The notes: a model not told the origin generated them from the sequence alone. Shown: positions 1 through 9,957, counted from the first letter of the stretch. The stretch: 64,000 bases of DNA from Chitinophagaceae bacterium (GCA_947458275.1 CANGYR010000013.1:1-64000); one strand, 5' to 3'. Program-made: numbers and translations.

Positions 1-587
1 CTGAAATAAATTATTTTATTCTTATTGAGTTCATCATTTTTTTCATTCAAACTAAATTTTATTCTGCCGTAATCTGTGTCTATCCATGAATTGATATAAC
101 CTTTTTTTTCGCCATTCAAATAAATTTCTCCTGATTGATTATTGTATTTAACATATATTTTTGGTGATTCAATTACAGACTCCGGATTTTCTGCTTCAAT
201 TTTGATTGGTGATGCAATGTATCCGGACATATCTCTTATTTCACCCTCAACATATACAGGCGCATATAAATGCAAAGTTTTAACTACTTTATCCATCAAT
301 GTTCTTGATTGTAATACCTCTGTTTCATTTTCAATAATTTTTTTTGTGTTTATGATATTTAAAGATTCCATTAATCGGGAATCATCAGCACCTTTTTTTT
401 CATCGTTAATAACCAGTGTTGCTGTAGCTTCGTATTTAGGTGTAGCATATCTGATGTAAAAGAAAGCAGATAGGGTAGTGATAACCAGAAGGAGTAATAG
501 TAACGGCCAATAGATGAAATGCTTTATAAATATTTTAGTGATTAACATTTCATCGTTTTCAGCAGTATGATGATTATTTCGGTTCAT
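1..587 (-). CDS. Wzz/Wzc-like polysaccharide chain-length protein (5' part only)
   Basis: Reading leftward from an ATG at 587, the frame stays open to the window edge (195 codons), so only the N-terminal part is present. It opens with a polar cytoplasmic stretch, then a membrane segment (FIYWPLLLLLLVITTLSAFF, about residues 24-43), then the beta-rich periplasmic Wzz region (YEATATLVINDEKKG, followed by ETEVLQSRTLMDKVV). This order matches the Wzz domain of Bacteroidota Wzc-type chain-length regulators, which usually end in a tyrosine kinase domain; that part lies outside the window. It follows the Wza-like gene at 618-1412 by 30 bases, the normal export-gene order. A second Wza/Wzc pair lies at 13068-16213. 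Confident for the Wzz domain, uncertain whether a kinase follows. Confidence 0.8.
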   Translation of the reverse strand, partial: MNRNNHHTAENDEMLITKIFIKHFIYWPLLLLLLVITTLSAFFYIRYATPKYEATATLVINDEKKGADDSRLMESLNIINTKKIIENETEVLQSRTLMDKVVKTLHLYAPVYVEGEIRDMSGYIASPIKIEAENPESVIESPKIYVKYNNQSGEIYLNGEKKGYINSWIDTDYGRIKFSLNEKNDELNKNKIIYF

Positions 588-617
588 TAATTTGGTTTCT
601 TTTCTAATATGCTTTAA

Positions 618-1412
618 TTAGTTTAATCTTATTGCCTGTGCTATTGCTATGGTCATTATTGACAATACACTTAGTATAGTCGGTAAAATCTGTTGATTTC
701 TATTCGCTGCAATAATTTTTTGTCTGTTTGGCTCAACGTACACCACATCGTTCGGTTGCAAATAATAATAGGGAGAAGTAAGAAAGCTTTTAGAATTTAA
801 ATTTATCGTCCTTACATCTCTTTTCCCATTTTGTTCCCTTATTAATAATACATTCTCTTTTTTACCATAAACGGTTATATCCCCTGCAATTCCTAAAGCC
901 TTCAGTAACGAGATGTTTTCATTAGGAACATTTATCACTGTTGGTTCACCTACTTCTCCAATTATGGTAACCTCATAATTCAGATGTCTGATTGTAACAA
1001 TTGGATCAAGTAATAATTTCTTCTCTTCAATAATATGAGTAATATTATCCTTCAGCTGTTTTTTTGTTATTCCACTTGCTTTCACCATTCCTATCATAGG
1101 AATTTGTATATATCCATCCGGATTCACTAAATATCCACTTGCATTATTGTTGTTTCCGCTGCTGGTTGTATTACTTGTTGCAATGCCATTTGGATTATTA
1201 AATACAGTAGACGCTTCATTATTCAGACTACTGATATGGATACTAAGAATATCATTCTTTTGAATCAATAATTCCTGATTGTATTCTATTACATTAATGC
1301 TTGTGTCATTTACATTGGCAAAATAACTGGCTTGCTTTACACTGACACATGACGCAAACACATTAGCAATGATGATTGCCATACAGATACTCTTTGATAA
1401 AGTCTTTGACAT
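618..1412 (-). CDS. Wza-like polysaccharide export lipoprotein
   Basis: A 264-residue outer-membrane export protein for surface polysaccharide. It starts with a lipoprotein signal whose lipobox ends FASC (Cys22). Next come the Poly_export (PES) domain, with a conserved YLVNPDGYIQIPMIG-type core at about residues 93-108, and an SLBB domain (VTIIGEVGEPTVINVP) at about 147-165. A hydrophobic C-terminal segment (LPTILSVLSIMTIAIAQAI) probably anchors it. The protein is shorter than E. coli Wza, as is usual in Bacteroidota. It is followed 30 bases later by the partial Wzc-like gene, so the two form an operon that runs off the left edge. The protein resembles the product of 13068-13865 along its whole length, so the two are paralogues. 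Confidence 0.88.
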   Translation of the reverse strand: MSKTLSKSICMAIIIANVFASCVSVKQASYFANVNDTSINVIEYNQELLIQKNDILSIHISSLNNEASTVFNNPNGIATSNTTSSGNNNNASGYLVNPDGYIQIPMIGMVKASGITKKQLKDNITHIIEEKKLLLDPIVTIRHLNYEVTIIGEVGEPTVINVPNENISLLKALGIAGDITVYGKKENVLLIREQNGKRDVRTINLNSKSFLTSPYYYLQPNDVVYVEPNRQKIIAANRNQQILPTILSVLSIMTIAIAQAIRLN

Positions 1413-1999
1413 GTTGATATATTTAAATTAATACTGCTCAACGATTGAATATTCAAAACGTAAAGGCAGTAATTATCTATTCCGGATAATCAGAGGGAGT
1501 TTCAAAAAAAATATTTGGGGAAATTCTAAGGATTCAAATATAACCAAGTGAAGATTTGAATTGGTTATGTTGGGTTGCCTTCAAATACAAATCAACATAT
1601 AAACCGATACTTCACTAATAGTAGTGTGAAGATAAGGAAAATTTTAAAAAATATCATAACAATTTATTAAACAAATTATTATAGATTATGTTTTATCTTA
1701 TTTTATCTAAAAAAATATGACTTTCAACATCAACAACTAATATGTTAGTCATTGTAATTTTAAAGCGAACTGTTTTGCTGAACTAATTTTAGACATTATT
1801 TATACTTACTTTTGCGAAAATTTTTTGACGTACTTGCTTGAGTGAACTATTTATTAGAATAAGATTTGTCTTCTCTTCATTAAATATGTTATCTGCTTTA
1901 CGTTTAATTGTTTTAAAATAAAAAATCTGAATAATTAATCAGCATTCTAAATCTGATTAATTATTAACCATTACATTTTAAAATTGAAAAAATAATCAA
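1413..1999. other. Intergenic region between divergent genes
   Basis: 587 bases with no supportable gene, between the leftward export operon and the rightward thiolase gene. It is AT-rich with scattered stops in all frames. The only signals I can point to are single -7-like boxes of the Bacteroidota form TAnnTTTG: TACTTTTG at 1807-1814 on the plus strand and TATATTTG (minus strand, 1535-1542). Neither has a TTTG at the expected spacing upstream, so they are weak candidates. Confidence 0.4.
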
Positions 2000-3178
2000 A
2001 TGAAGGAAGTCTACATCATTTCAGCAGTAAGAACACCGATGGGAAGTTTCGGAGGTTCTTTAAAAAGTTTTTCCGCCACTCAATTAGGTGGCATTGCTAT
2101 CAAGGGCGCTATTACAAAAGCAGGTATAGATCCTTTAATCATCAATGAAGTGTTGATGGGTTCTGTATTGCAGGCAAATTTGGGACAGGCACCTGCACGC
2201 CAGGCAGCAAAATTTGCAGGTCTGCCTAACGAGGTTGTGTGCACTACAATCAATAAAGTATGTGCAAGTGGAATGAAAGCCATTGCGCAGGGAGCTCAGA
2301 GTATTTTACTGGGCGACGCTGATGTTGTTGTTGCCGGAGGAATGGAGAGTATGAGCAATGTTCCCTTTTATTCAGATTCACTTCGCTGGGGAAATAAATA
2401 TGGGAATGTGCAGTTGATTGACGGGTTAGCTAAAGACGGATTAACCGATGTGTATGACGGAAAAGCAATGGGTGTAGCTGCTGAAATGTGCGCATCTACC
2501 TGTGGCATAAGCAGAGAAGATCAGGATGCTTTTGCTATTGAAAGTTATAAAAGAAGCCAGGCAGCAGTGGAAGCAGGTAAATTTGACAATGAAATTGTTC
2601 CTGTTGAAATTCCTCAGAGAAAAGGCAATCCGGTTTTATTTGCGAAAGATGAAGAGCCATTTAATGTTAAGTTTGATAAAATTCCCGAACTGAAAAGTGC
2701 ATTTTTAAAAGAGGGTTCAGTAACTGCTGCCAATGCATCCACTATGAATGACGGAGCTGCAGCCCTTGTATTAATGAGTAAAGAAAAAGCAACTGAACTT
2801 GGTCTTACACCTATTGCCGTGATTCGTGGATATGCAGATGCCGAACAAGCTCCCGAATGGTTTACAACCACTCCGGCGCTGGCAGTTCCTAAAGCTGTTG
2901 AAAAAGCGGGGTTAAAAATGGAAGACATACACTACTGGGAATTGAATGAGGCGTTTTCTGTTGTAGGAATAGAAAATACCCGTAGAATGAAACTAGATCC
3001 GGCCAAAGTAAATGTCAATGGAGGAGCAGTATCCTTGGGACATCCGCTTGGTTGTAGCGGCGCAAGAATCATCGTAACGCTCATCAATGTACTGAAGCAG
3101 AACCACGGAAAGTATGGTGCAGCAGGAATTTGCAATGGCGGAGGAGGAGCAAGCGCATTGGTTATTGAAAACTGTTAA
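2000..3178 (+). CDS. Acetyl-CoA C-acetyltransferase (thiolase)
   Basis: A 392-residue type II thiolase that condenses two acetyl-CoA to acetoacetyl-CoA or runs in reverse in fatty-acid and ketone breakdown; cytosolic. All three catalytic residues are visible: the acylated Cys88 in NKVCASGMKA, His348 in LGHPLGCSGAR, and Cys378 in GICNGGGGAS. The pantetheine-loop region and the stretch TAANASTMNDGAA are typical of the family. Length is normal for AtoB/PhaA/ThlA-type enzymes. It stands alone, with a strong terminator directly after it (3223-3252), so it is probably monocistronic. The sequence alone does not separate biosynthetic from degradative use. Confidence 0.95.
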   Translation: MKEVYIISAVRTPMGSFGGSLKSFSATQLGGIAIKGAITKAGIDPLIINEVLMGSVLQANLGQAPARQAAKFAGLPNEVVCTTINKVCASGMKAIAQGAQSILLGDADVVVAGGMESMSNVPFYSDSLRWGNKYGNVQLIDGLAKDGLTDVYDGKAMGVAAEMCASTCGISREDQDAFAIESYKRSQAAVEAGKFDNEIVPVEIPQRKGNPVLFAKDEEPFNVKFDKIPELKSAFLKEGSVTAANASTMNDGAAALVLMSKEKATELGLTPIAVIRGYADAEQAPEWFTTTPALAVPKAVEKAGLKMEDIHYWELNEAFSVVGIENTRRMKLDPAKVNVNGGAVSLGHPLGCSGARIIVTLINVLKQNHGKYGAAGICNGGGGASALVIENC

Positions 3179-3222
3179 TCAGCATACGCATCATTTGTTG
3201 AGGTAATTTTATATCATTTTTT

Positions 3223-3252
3223 GGATGTCTTATACAAGACATCCTTTTTTTT
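3223..3252 (+). terminator. Rho-independent terminator after the thiolase gene
   Basis: Perfect 9-bp stem GGATGTCTT / AAGACATCC with a 4-base loop, followed directly by eight Ts. It lies 45 bases after the thiolase stop codon. Confidence 0.85.
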
Positions 3253-3374
3253 GCAAATGGGCCAAAATTTTCATTGCAACAGCGTTAATCTTGCAATGAT
3301 TTGTTATTATGACAACTATGAAATAAATTTGTGAGCAATATTTAATATAACATATAAATAAATCATTAAGCATA

Positions 3375-4358
3375 ATGCGACAAATTGCCTTTAGAGAAGC
3401 CTTGCGTGAAGCGATGCAGGAAGAAATGAGAAGAGATGAAAGAGTATTTTTAATGGGAGAGGAGGTAGCTGAATACAATGGTGCCTACAAGGTAAGCCAG
3501 GGAATGCTTGATGAATTTGGTGAAAAAAGAATCATCGATACGCCTATAGCTGAATTGGGGTTTGCCGCAATTGCAGTAGGGGCTGCTCAAAATGGTCTTC
3601 GTCCAATTGTGGAATTCATGACCTGGAACTTCGCCGTTTTGCCTTTAGATCAAATTTTGAATACTGCATCTAAAATGCTTGCAATGAGCGGTGGGCAAAT
3701 TGGTTGCCCCATTGTTTTCAGAGGTCCCAATGGAAGTGCCGGACAGCTCGGAGCGCAACATTCCACGGCTTTCGAAAGTTTGTACGCCAACATTCCCGGA
3801 CTTAAAGTAGTATCTGTAAGTAACCCTTACGATGCAAAAGGACTTCTTAAATCTGCCATCCGTGATGATGATCCTGTAATCTTTATGGAAAGTGAAGTGA
3901 TGTACGGAGATAAAGGAGAAGTACCGGAAGAAGAATATCTTATCCCAATTGGAAAAGCCAATATTGTCAGAGAAGGTAAAGATGTAACGATAGTTTCTTT
4001 CAATAAAATGATGAAAGTGGCTTTAGGTGCAGCTGAAGAATTGGCAAAAGAAAATATTGAAGCTGAAGTGATTGACCTTCGTACCATCAGACCTCTCGAC
4101 TGGTATACTATACTTGAAAGTGTAAAGAAAACAAATCGCCTGGTTATTGTTGAAGAACAGTGGCCATTTGCTTCTGTATCTTCAGAGATCACTTACAGAA
4201 TACAAAAAGAAGGATTTGATTACCTTGATGCGCCTATAAGAAGAATTACTTCTGCTGATGCTCCGATGCACTATGCCCCTAATCTGGTTGCTGCTTATCT
4301 GCCTGATGTATCGAGAACTGTAAAACTGATTAAAGAAGTTATGTATCTTAAAAAATAA
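3375..4358 (+). CDS. pdhB: Pyruvate dehydrogenase E1 component, beta subunit
   Basis: A 327-residue E1 beta subunit of the two-subunit pyruvate (or branched-chain 2-oxoacid) dehydrogenase. With E1 alpha it decarboxylates pyruvate on thiamine diphosphate. Family marks are MGEEVAEYNGAYKVSQG near the N-terminus, RIIDTPIAELGFAAIAVGAA, FMTWNFAVLPLDQILN, GPNGSAGQLGAQHS, and the C-terminal transketolase domain with VIDLRTIRPLDW and VEEQWPFASVSSEI. The only E1 alpha gene in the window is about 17 kb away (21399-22391), which is unusual because the two are often adjacent. No E2 or E3 gene is present here. I favour pyruvate over other 2-oxoacids because of overall similarity to PdhB, not because of one decisive residue. 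Confidence 0.92.
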   Translation: MRQIAFREALREAMQEEMRRDERVFLMGEEVAEYNGAYKVSQGMLDEFGEKRIIDTPIAELGFAAIAVGAAQNGLRPIVEFMTWNFAVLPLDQILNTASKMLAMSGGQIGCPIVFRGPNGSAGQLGAQHSTAFESLYANIPGLKVVSVSNPYDAKGLLKSAIRDDDPVIFMESEVMYGDKGEVPEEEYLIPIGKANIVREGKDVTIVSFNKMMKVALGAAEELAKENIEAEVIDLRTIRPLDWYTILESVKKTNRLVIVEEQWPFASVSSEITYRIQKEGFDYLDAPIRRITSADAPMHYAPNLVAAYLPDVSRTVKLIKEVMYLKK

Positions 4359-4458
4359 TTTTCTTCAGCAACTCATTCTGCTTAGAATTTGCTTTTGCTG
4401 ATTAAGAATTATATGATAAGCTGTATGCGGTAAATAGTGTAACTACTAAAGCATATCC

Positions 4459-5307
4459 GTGAAAAAAATACTGACCATATTCTTCATCACTATCAGCACC
4501 TCTGCTGTTTGTCAGAATTTTTTTACAAGTTTTTACGGAGGACTGGCAAATTATACGGGGGATTTACAGGAAAATCCTTTAAATCCTATAACATTCAGAC
4601 CTTCATACGGAGCAGGTTTGTTATATGAGCTTAACAGTAAATGGCTGATTCGTTTTGACATATCAGCAGGAAAAATTACCGGAGACGATAAGTACAGTTT
4701 AAAAAATAGGCACAGAAATCTTTCTTTTACTTCAGAGATATCAGAGTTTGCACTAGGTATAGAATATCTTTTTCTGGATTTGTATCAACACAGAGTTTCT
4801 CCTTATGTATTTGCGCAGGCCGGTATTTTTAAATTCAGCCCTTATTATCTTCTTCCCAACGGAGGCAAAATAGTTTTATACGAGATCGATACCGAAGGAC
4901 AGGGATTTTATCAAGACAGAAAAAAATACAAACTCAGGGAATTATGTATACCATTGGGGTTTGGTACTCAATGGGCTATCAATGATGGAAAAAGACTTGG
5001 TATTGTCTTCGGTTTTCGAAAAACATTTACCGATTATATTGATGATGTAAGTACCACTTATGTTGATAAAGATTTACTGGCACAAAACAGGGGAAGTTCA
5101 GCAATTGCCATAGCTTACAAAGGCAATCAATTGCCCAACGGTGACCCTTATCCTGCAGACGGCACTAAAAGAGGTGATCCAACTAATAAAGACAGTTATT
5201 ATTTTGTGGGACTTACCTTTAGAATTCGCATAGAAACAAGCCGCACCAGAGCTGCAAAAGAGCCCAAACCCAGAAAACCAAGCATTGATTGTCCTCTTAT
5301 TTATTAA
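4459..5307 (+). CDS. DUF6089-like outer-membrane beta-barrel protein
   Basis: A 282-residue predicted outer-membrane protein that starts with GTG. A signal peptide (KKILTIFFITISTSAVCQ) is followed by alternating beta-strand sequence: FFTSFYGGLANYTGDLQ, RPSYGAGLLYELNSKWLIRF, FALGIEYLFLDL, and a near-terminal YYFVGLTFRIRIE strand. The motif of a mini-barrel in which each strand carries aromatic residues fits the Bacteroidota DUF6089 family, whose function is not known. It ends in a short basic, proline-containing tail. It lies 100 bases after pdhB on the same strand; I see no terminator between them. Function unassigned. Confidence 0.75.
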   Translation: MKKILTIFFITISTSAVCQNFFTSFYGGLANYTGDLQENPLNPITFRPSYGAGLLYELNSKWLIRFDISAGKITGDDKYSLKNRHRNLSFTSEISEFALGIEYLFLDLYQHRVSPYVFAQAGIFKFSPYYLLPNGGKIVLYEIDTEGQGFYQDRKKYKLRELCIPLGFGTQWAINDGKRLGIVFGFRKTFTDYIDDVSTTYVDKDLLAQNRGSSAIAIAYKGNQLPNGDPYPADGTKRGDPTNKDSYYFVGLTFRIRIETSRTRAAKEPKPRKPSIDCPLIY

Positions 5308-5385
5308 ATTATTCGTTCTTTATGTTAAACACATCAAGCATTTGATTGTTTCTATATTACTTTTACATACTGATAACTAATTAAA

Positions 5386-7248
5386 ATGGCCTACCGCTCA
5401 TTGGAAGAATGTCTGCTGGATCTTGAAAATACAGGTCAACTGGTAAGAATCAAAGAGGAGGTAGATCCTTATCTTGAGATGGCGGCCATACATTTACGCG
5501 TACACGAAGCTGGAGGACCGGCATTGCTTTTTGAAAACATCAAGGGAAATAAATATCGGGCGGCTTCCAATATCTTCGGCACTTTGGAACGCAGTCGTTT
5601 TATTTTTCGTGATAACCTGCAGCTTGTTGAAAAGCTGATAGAACTTAAGTTAAATCCGGTTAAAGCTATAAAAAATCCATTTAAATATATCAGTACCGGA
5701 TTGTCTGCAATAAAGGCATTGCCTCTAAAGAATGCCCTGCATCAGCCTGTTTTGAATGAAGAAATCAACATCAGTGACCTGCCGCTTATTCACCACTGGC
5801 CAATGGATGGAGGTGCTTTTGTAACACTGCCGCAGGTTTACACTGAAGACTCCGATACGCCGGGCATCATGAAAGCGAACCTGGGTATGTATCGAATTCA
5901 ACTAAGTGGGAATGATTATGTTCCTGACAAAGAAATCGGCTTACACTATCAGTTACACAGAGGAATTGGCGTTCATCAAACAAAAGCAAACAAGAAAGGA
6001 CTTCCGCTTAAAGTTAGCATTTTTGTGGGTGGGCCACCGGCTCATTCAGTGGCAGCTGTCATGCCTCTTCCCGAAGGCATCAGTGAAATGACTTTTGCGG
6101 GTGTTTTAGGGGGAAGAAGATTCAGGTACAAATATGTAGATGGATACTGTATCAGTACAGATGCCGATTTTGTTATAACAGGAGAAGTTTATCCCGGTGA
6201 AAATAAACCCGAAGGACCGTTTGGTGACCATCTTGGGTATTACAGTCTTCAACATTCTTTCCCGTTGATGCGGGTCCATAAGGTTTATGCCCGGAAAAAT
6301 GCGATCTGGCCATTCACTGTTGTTGGTCGTCCTCCGCAAGAGGATACCAGTTTCGGACAATTGATTCACTCAATGACCGGCAACGCCATTCAACATGAAA
6401 TACCCGGATTGAAAGAAGTGCATGCGGTTGATGCCTCAGGCGTACATCCGTTACTGTTAGCCATAGGAAGTGAACGCTATACGCCCTACATGCCCGCAAA
6501 AAAACCGGCTGAAATCCTCACCATAGCCAACCATATACTTGGCACAGGACAATTAAGTCTGGCTAAATTTCTGTTCATCACCGCTGATGAAACCAATAAA
6601 CTGAATACACATCATGTCAAGGAGTTTTTTGAATACATTCTTGAGAGAATTCATCTTGAGAGAGACCTGCATTTTCATACAAATACAACCATTGATACAT
6701 TAGATTATTCCGGCAGCTCTTTAAACAGTGGCAGTAAAATTGTTTTCGCTGCTTACGGAGATCCGATAAGAACTTTGTCTACTGAGGTTCATCCCAAACT
6801 TAAAAATTTGAATGGCTTTGATAATTGCAAAATTGTGTTCCCCGGAGTAGCTGCATTACAAAGCAAGGATTTTACTACGTATGAAAATGCACAGAATGAA
6901 ATAGATCAATTATCAGATCAGTTAAAAGGAATCAGCAATGAGTGGTGTAAAAATGGGTTGCTGAAAAATGAGATTGCTCTATTAATTCTTTGTGACGATG
7001 CCACATTTTTAAGTGATCATTTAAATAATTTTCTCTGGATTACATTTACCCGTTGCAATCCATCTCATGATATTTATGGAGTTGATGCATTCACTGAAAA
7101 CAAACATTGGGGGTGCAAAGGTCCACTGATTATGGATGCAAGAAAAAAGCCACATCATGCACCGCCGGTGGAAAAAGATGCTTCAGTAGAAAAAAATATA
7201 GATCGGCTATTTAATAAAGGGGGAAGTTTATATGGAAAGATTAAATAG
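5386..7248 (+). CDS. UbiD-family decarboxylase
   Basis: A 620-residue member of the UbiD family, which decarboxylates aromatic or conjugated acids with prenylated FMN. It is longer than E. coli UbiD (about 497 residues), as is common for Bacteroidota homologues that act in menaquinone synthesis. Visible motifs are GMYRIQLSGNDYV with HYQLHRGIGVHQTKA (substrate and cofactor region, about 168-205), VFVGGPP-like IFVGGPPAHSVAAVMPLPEG, and the catalytic acidic block GENKPEGPFGDHLGYY at about 270-285. The substrate cannot be read from the sequence; menaquinone-precursor decarboxylation is an inference. No UbiX (prenyl-FMN maker) gene is nearby. Fifteen bases separate its stop from the convergent DUF721 gene. 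Confidence 0.88.
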   Translation: MAYRSLEECLLDLENTGQLVRIKEEVDPYLEMAAIHLRVHEAGGPALLFENIKGNKYRAASNIFGTLERSRFIFRDNLQLVEKLIELKLNPVKAIKNPFKYISTGLSAIKALPLKNALHQPVLNEEINISDLPLIHHWPMDGGAFVTLPQVYTEDSDTPGIMKANLGMYRIQLSGNDYVPDKEIGLHYQLHRGIGVHQTKANKKGLPLKVSIFVGGPPAHSVAAVMPLPEGISEMTFAGVLGGRRFRYKYVDGYCISTDADFVITGEVYPGENKPEGPFGDHLGYYSLQHSFPLMRVHKVYARKNAIWPFTVVGRPPQEDTSFGQLIHSMTGNAIQHEIPGLKEVHAVDASGVHPLLLAIGSERYTPYMPAKKPAEILTIANHILGTGQLSLAKFLFITADETNKLNTHHVKEFFEYILERIHLERDLHFHTNTTIDTLDYSGSSLNSGSKIVFAAYGDPIRTLSTEVHPKLKNLNGFDNCKIVFPGVAALQSKDFTTYENAQNEIDQLSDQLKGISNEWCKNGLLKNEIALLILCDDATFLSDHLNNFLWITFTRCNPSHDIYGVDAFTENKHWGCKGPLIMDARKKPHHAPPVEKDASVEKNIDRLFNKGGSLYGKIK

Positions 7249-7263
7249 AAGTAAAGCCTAGAT

Positions 7264-7545
7264 TTATTTAATAACAACTTCTTTGATTGCATTTTCGCCT
7301 AATGCTTCATTTACACGCTTAATGATGGTTTCTCTTTGATAAATCAATTCATTTTTAAGAGGAGCCACACTAGTAGTAATGTAAAGGGTATGACCTATGA
7401 TCTTGATGCTGTTGGTATATCTGGAGACAGTCTTTCCCATGATCTGCTCCCACACTTCAGTGATTTGAGCGGCCTGTATGCCTGTTTTCAAACGACTGTT
7501 ATTCAAAAACTGCCTCATCGCTTCCTGTATAGATAATTCTGCCAT
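7264..7545 (-). CDS. DUF721 (DciA-like) protein
   Basis: A 93-residue protein of the DUF721 family. The N-terminal helix SIQEAMRQFLNNSRLKTGIQAAQITEVWEQIMG and the following strand segment SIKIIGHTLYITTSVAPLKNELIYQRETII match the DUF721 core. Actinobacterial and proteobacterial members (DciA) load or support the replicative helicase DnaB; that role is extrapolated here. In many Bacteroidota the gene sits beside recF, but here recF is about 13 kb away with the polysaccharide locus between them. It converges with the UbiD-family gene. Confidence 0.82.
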   Translation of the reverse strand: MAELSIQEAMRQFLNNSRLKTGIQAAQITEVWEQIMGKTVSRYTNSIKIIGHTLYITTSVAPLKNELIYQRETIIKRVNEALGENAIKEVVIK

Positions 7546-7619
7546 GTTGCGAATTTAAGAATTTAAACTATAATTTATTCTGTTATACATTATTCAAAAT
7601 GAAAAAGCAAAAGGAATAA

Positions 7620-8213
7620 CTAAGAATTAAAATTCTTTAATAATTCAGTATGTGTTAACAGATCATCCGGAGACTGAAAACGATTTGTGATTTTTCTTGC
7701 AGGATTTCCCGCATAAATGCAGTAGGGTTCAATATCTTTTGTAACTACCGATCCAGCGGCAATAATTGCACCATCATGAATTGTTATGCCTTGCATAATT
7801 GTAGATCCATATCCAATCCATACATCATTACCAATTGTTGTGATTAAGTTTAATCCTTTCCAGTTATAATTGCTGTCTCTTATTGCAGATGCAAGCCTTA
7901 TGGGCGTACCAATTTGTTGAAAATTATGATCATATTTGCCAACAATTGCCACCCGATTACCCAATATCACATTATCTCCTATAATACAATCAGTTTCAAT
8001 AAAAGAATCTCTTCCTATATAGAAATTCTTTCCAATTTTTAAAGTACTTTTTGCCCACAGTCTAACCCGAATACCACTGTGAAAACCTGATCCTATTTCA
8101 AATTTTCGCCACTTTGTATTCACTAAAATTCGTTGATATAACTTTTTTAAATGGCTGTATTTTATTTTCACAAAAAATATATTTCTCAAATATTTGACAA
8201 GTCTTATCATCAT
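7620..8213 (-). CDS. Left-handed beta-helix O-acetyltransferase
   Basis: A 197-residue hexapeptide-repeat acyltransferase of the WbbJ/maltose-acetyltransferase class, which moves acetyl from acetyl-CoA to a sugar hydroxyl. Hexapeptide coils run from about residue 50 to 175, for example [32 protein letters not shown] and [36 protein letters not shown]. The extended loop around YDHNF carries a candidate catalytic His. The C-terminal YAGNPARKI is the family end motif. The ATG overlaps the preceding glycosyltransferase stop by 4 bases, so it is the last gene of the leftward polysaccharide operon and probably decorates the repeat unit. Confidence 0.88.
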   Translation of the reverse strand: MMIRLVKYLRNIFFVKIKYSHLKKLYQRILVNTKWRKFEIGSGFHSGIRVRLWAKSTLKIGKNFYIGRDSFIETDCIIGDNVILGNRVAIVGKYDHNFQQIGTPIRLASAIRDSNYNWKGLNLITTIGNDVWIGYGSTIMQGITIHDGAIIAAGSVVTKDIEPYCIYAGNPARKITNRFQSPDDLLTHTELLKNFNS

Positions 8214-9109
8214 AGCCTAAGTAATGTTTCAATTTTGGATTTAATTCGAGAAAAATAACCCATTTTTCTTTGGAATTTCAATTGAGCAATGTTTGTTATC
8301 GCTAAATTTTCCGGATAAGTAAATGTAGTTTTGGCCTCTTCATCAAAAAAGGGTTTGTAGCGTCTTGAAGATCCTATTGTATGGGTTGCGTCCTTTCCAA
8401 AACCTTCATTTTTAACCTTTGAGTAAACTGGATAAATTGTCAATCCTTTCATTTTATACTGATTGTAGATCCATCTGATTGCCCAAGAATCGAGTTTTCC
8501 GGACATTTGTTTATCAAGCATTTTATTTAAATCTGATCCTCCTTTTGAAAATGCCTTTCTTTCCTCCCTATTCTTTATAAACGTGTGATAATCGCTTATT
8601 TCCCAATCTATTTTCTCCCATCGGTCTTTCCATGTTGCCCAACCCCATGACCAACCCCTGTTGAGGAAATAAGTATCTGTATGTATTGATTGAGTTAAAT
8701 TTAGATCAAATGAATAGCCAGCAATCGAAAATACGGAACTTTCGTATTGGAATTTTTGTAAAGAATCATTCATAAAATTCAAGAAATTTGTACTGGTAAC
8801 CAAATCGTCTTCTATTACTATGACAAAGTCATGTTTTTCAAATACTTTGGTGACCCCCTGAATAATCGAATTGGCCAATCCTTTGTTCACTTCTGCCTCT
8901 TCAATAATAAAACTTTTAAAATGACAAATAGTTCTTAAATATTCTCGCACCTTTCTAACAGCATCTTCATCTTTAATCGTTTTCGCCGCATCAGAAAATA
9001 CATAAAAATCAGATTGGCTTGCTAAGTTGTTTTTTTGTAAAGCCTCAATGGTTTTTTTTAAGGTATCTAAACGTTTGTACGCAAAAAGGATAACAGGTGC
9101 TAAATTCAT
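8210..9109 (-). CDS. GT-A glycosyltransferase (HlpA-like)
   Basis: A 299-residue glycosyltransferase with a GT-A fold. It opens with [21 protein letters not shown], typical of family-2-like enzymes. A nucleotide-sugar and metal motif sits at about residue 100 ([12 protein letters not shown], an EDD motif), and the motif [15 protein letters not shown] follows in the middle. That tryptophan-rich block is common in proteins annotated as hemolytic-protein HlpA-like sugar transferases. Donor and acceptor are not readable. It overlaps both neighbours by 4 bases and belongs to the leftward exopolysaccharide operon; it probably adds one sugar to the lipid-linked repeat unit on the cytoplasmic side of the membrane. 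Confidence 0.85.
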   Translation of the reverse strand: MNLAPVILFAYKRLDTLKKTIEALQKNNLASQSDFYVFSDAAKTIKDEDAVRKVREYLRTICHFKSFIIEEAEVNKGLANSIIQGVTKVFEKHDFVIVIEDDLVTSTNFLNFMNDSLQKFQYESSVFSIAGYSFDLNLTQSIHTDTYFLNRGWSWGWATWKDRWEKIDWEISDYHTFIKNREERKAFSKGGSDLNKMLDKQMSGKLDSWAIRWIYNQYKMKGLTIYPVYSKVKNEGFGKDATHTIGSSRRYKPFFDEEAKTTFTYPENLAITNIAQLKFQRKMGYFSRIKSKIETLLRL

Positions 9110-9957
9110 CGTATTATTTTAATTTGTGAAAAAATTATTCTGCATAAATCTATAAAAAAATAAATAGGAGGTAATGGACTACATTTTACAGCCCAAATCC
9201 AACGATACTTGAGATTTAAAGGAGAGCGTATAGATGTAAACATTTCCTTCCATAACGTTAAATTTCTTGAATATCTTTCATTTTTTAGACCTGTTGCCTC
9301 GACCTCGCTATAAACTATAACATTAGTTGGAATAATTAAATCGTAACCTGATTTTCTACAAATAAATGAAAAATACTCATCTGCAGCGTAGTGAGGAAAG
9401 TTCTCATCATCAAATAACCCAACATCTTTAAATGCTTTAACTGGAATTAAAGTTCCTCTGCCAGGCAATAAATCTGATTTTATAAATTTATTTGCTTTAC
9501 AATAATTCGGTAAATTTAATATTTCAACTGAGGGTCGATACTTTGCAGTCCATTTATTCCATTTTGTTCCGGTAAAAACTATTCTATTATAATCCTTTTT
9601 ATCTGCCGACAAACTACCAATAATTGCTTTGGTATTGTGAATAGTTGCATCTATTATATTTTTGAGATAATCGGAATTGACAACAAGGTCATTGTTTAAA
9701 GTTAACAAATAGTCAGCATTTGAAGCCAATGCATACTTAACACCAACATTTGTTGCAGCTGCCCACCACATACTCTGGTCTCCTTTTAATACAATTACTT
9801 CCGGAAATTCAGCATTGATGTTTTTTGATGTACCGTCAGTAGATCCATGATCTACTACAATGATTTTGAATTTTTTATATGTTTGTGTTTGTAAACTAAA
9901 TAAACAATCTTTAGTGTAATGCCATCTATTAAAAACTGGAATAACTATATAAATCAT
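9106..9957 (-). CDS. Family 2 glycosyltransferase
   Basis: A 283-residue GT2 enzyme. The N-terminus IYIVIPVFNRWHYTKDCLFSLQ and the following IIVVDHGSTDGTS are the nucleotide-binding part. The acidic metal motif is LTLNNDLVV (about residues 85-93). The later PGRGTLIPVKAFKDVGLFDDENFPHYAADEYFSF fits the acceptor-side ED-type motif of rhamnosyltransferase-like GT2 enzymes. The C-terminus has a hydrophobic segment that may sit at the membrane. Four-base overlaps with the polymerase gene upstream and the next transferase downstream show translational coupling. Confidence 0.88.
   Translation of the reverse strand: MIYIVIPVFNRWHYTKDCLFSLQTQTYKKFKIIVVDHGSTDGTSKNINAEFPEVIVLKGDQSMWWAAATNVGVKYALASNADYLLTLNNDLVVNSDYLKNIIDATIHNTKAIIGSLSADKKDYNRIVFTGTKWNKWTAKYRPSVEILNLPNYCKANKFIKSDLLPGRGTLIPVKAFKDVGLFDDENFPHYAADEYFSFICRKSGYDLIIPTNVIVYSEVEATGLKNERYSRNLTLWKEMFTSIRSPLNLKYRWIWAVKCSPLPPIYFFIDLCRIIFSQIKIIR

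Noticed and set aside
142-459. A 105-codon plus-strand open frame
   Set aside because: It is antisense to the Wzz-type gene, which has clear membrane and domain motifs, and the frame has no recognisable features.
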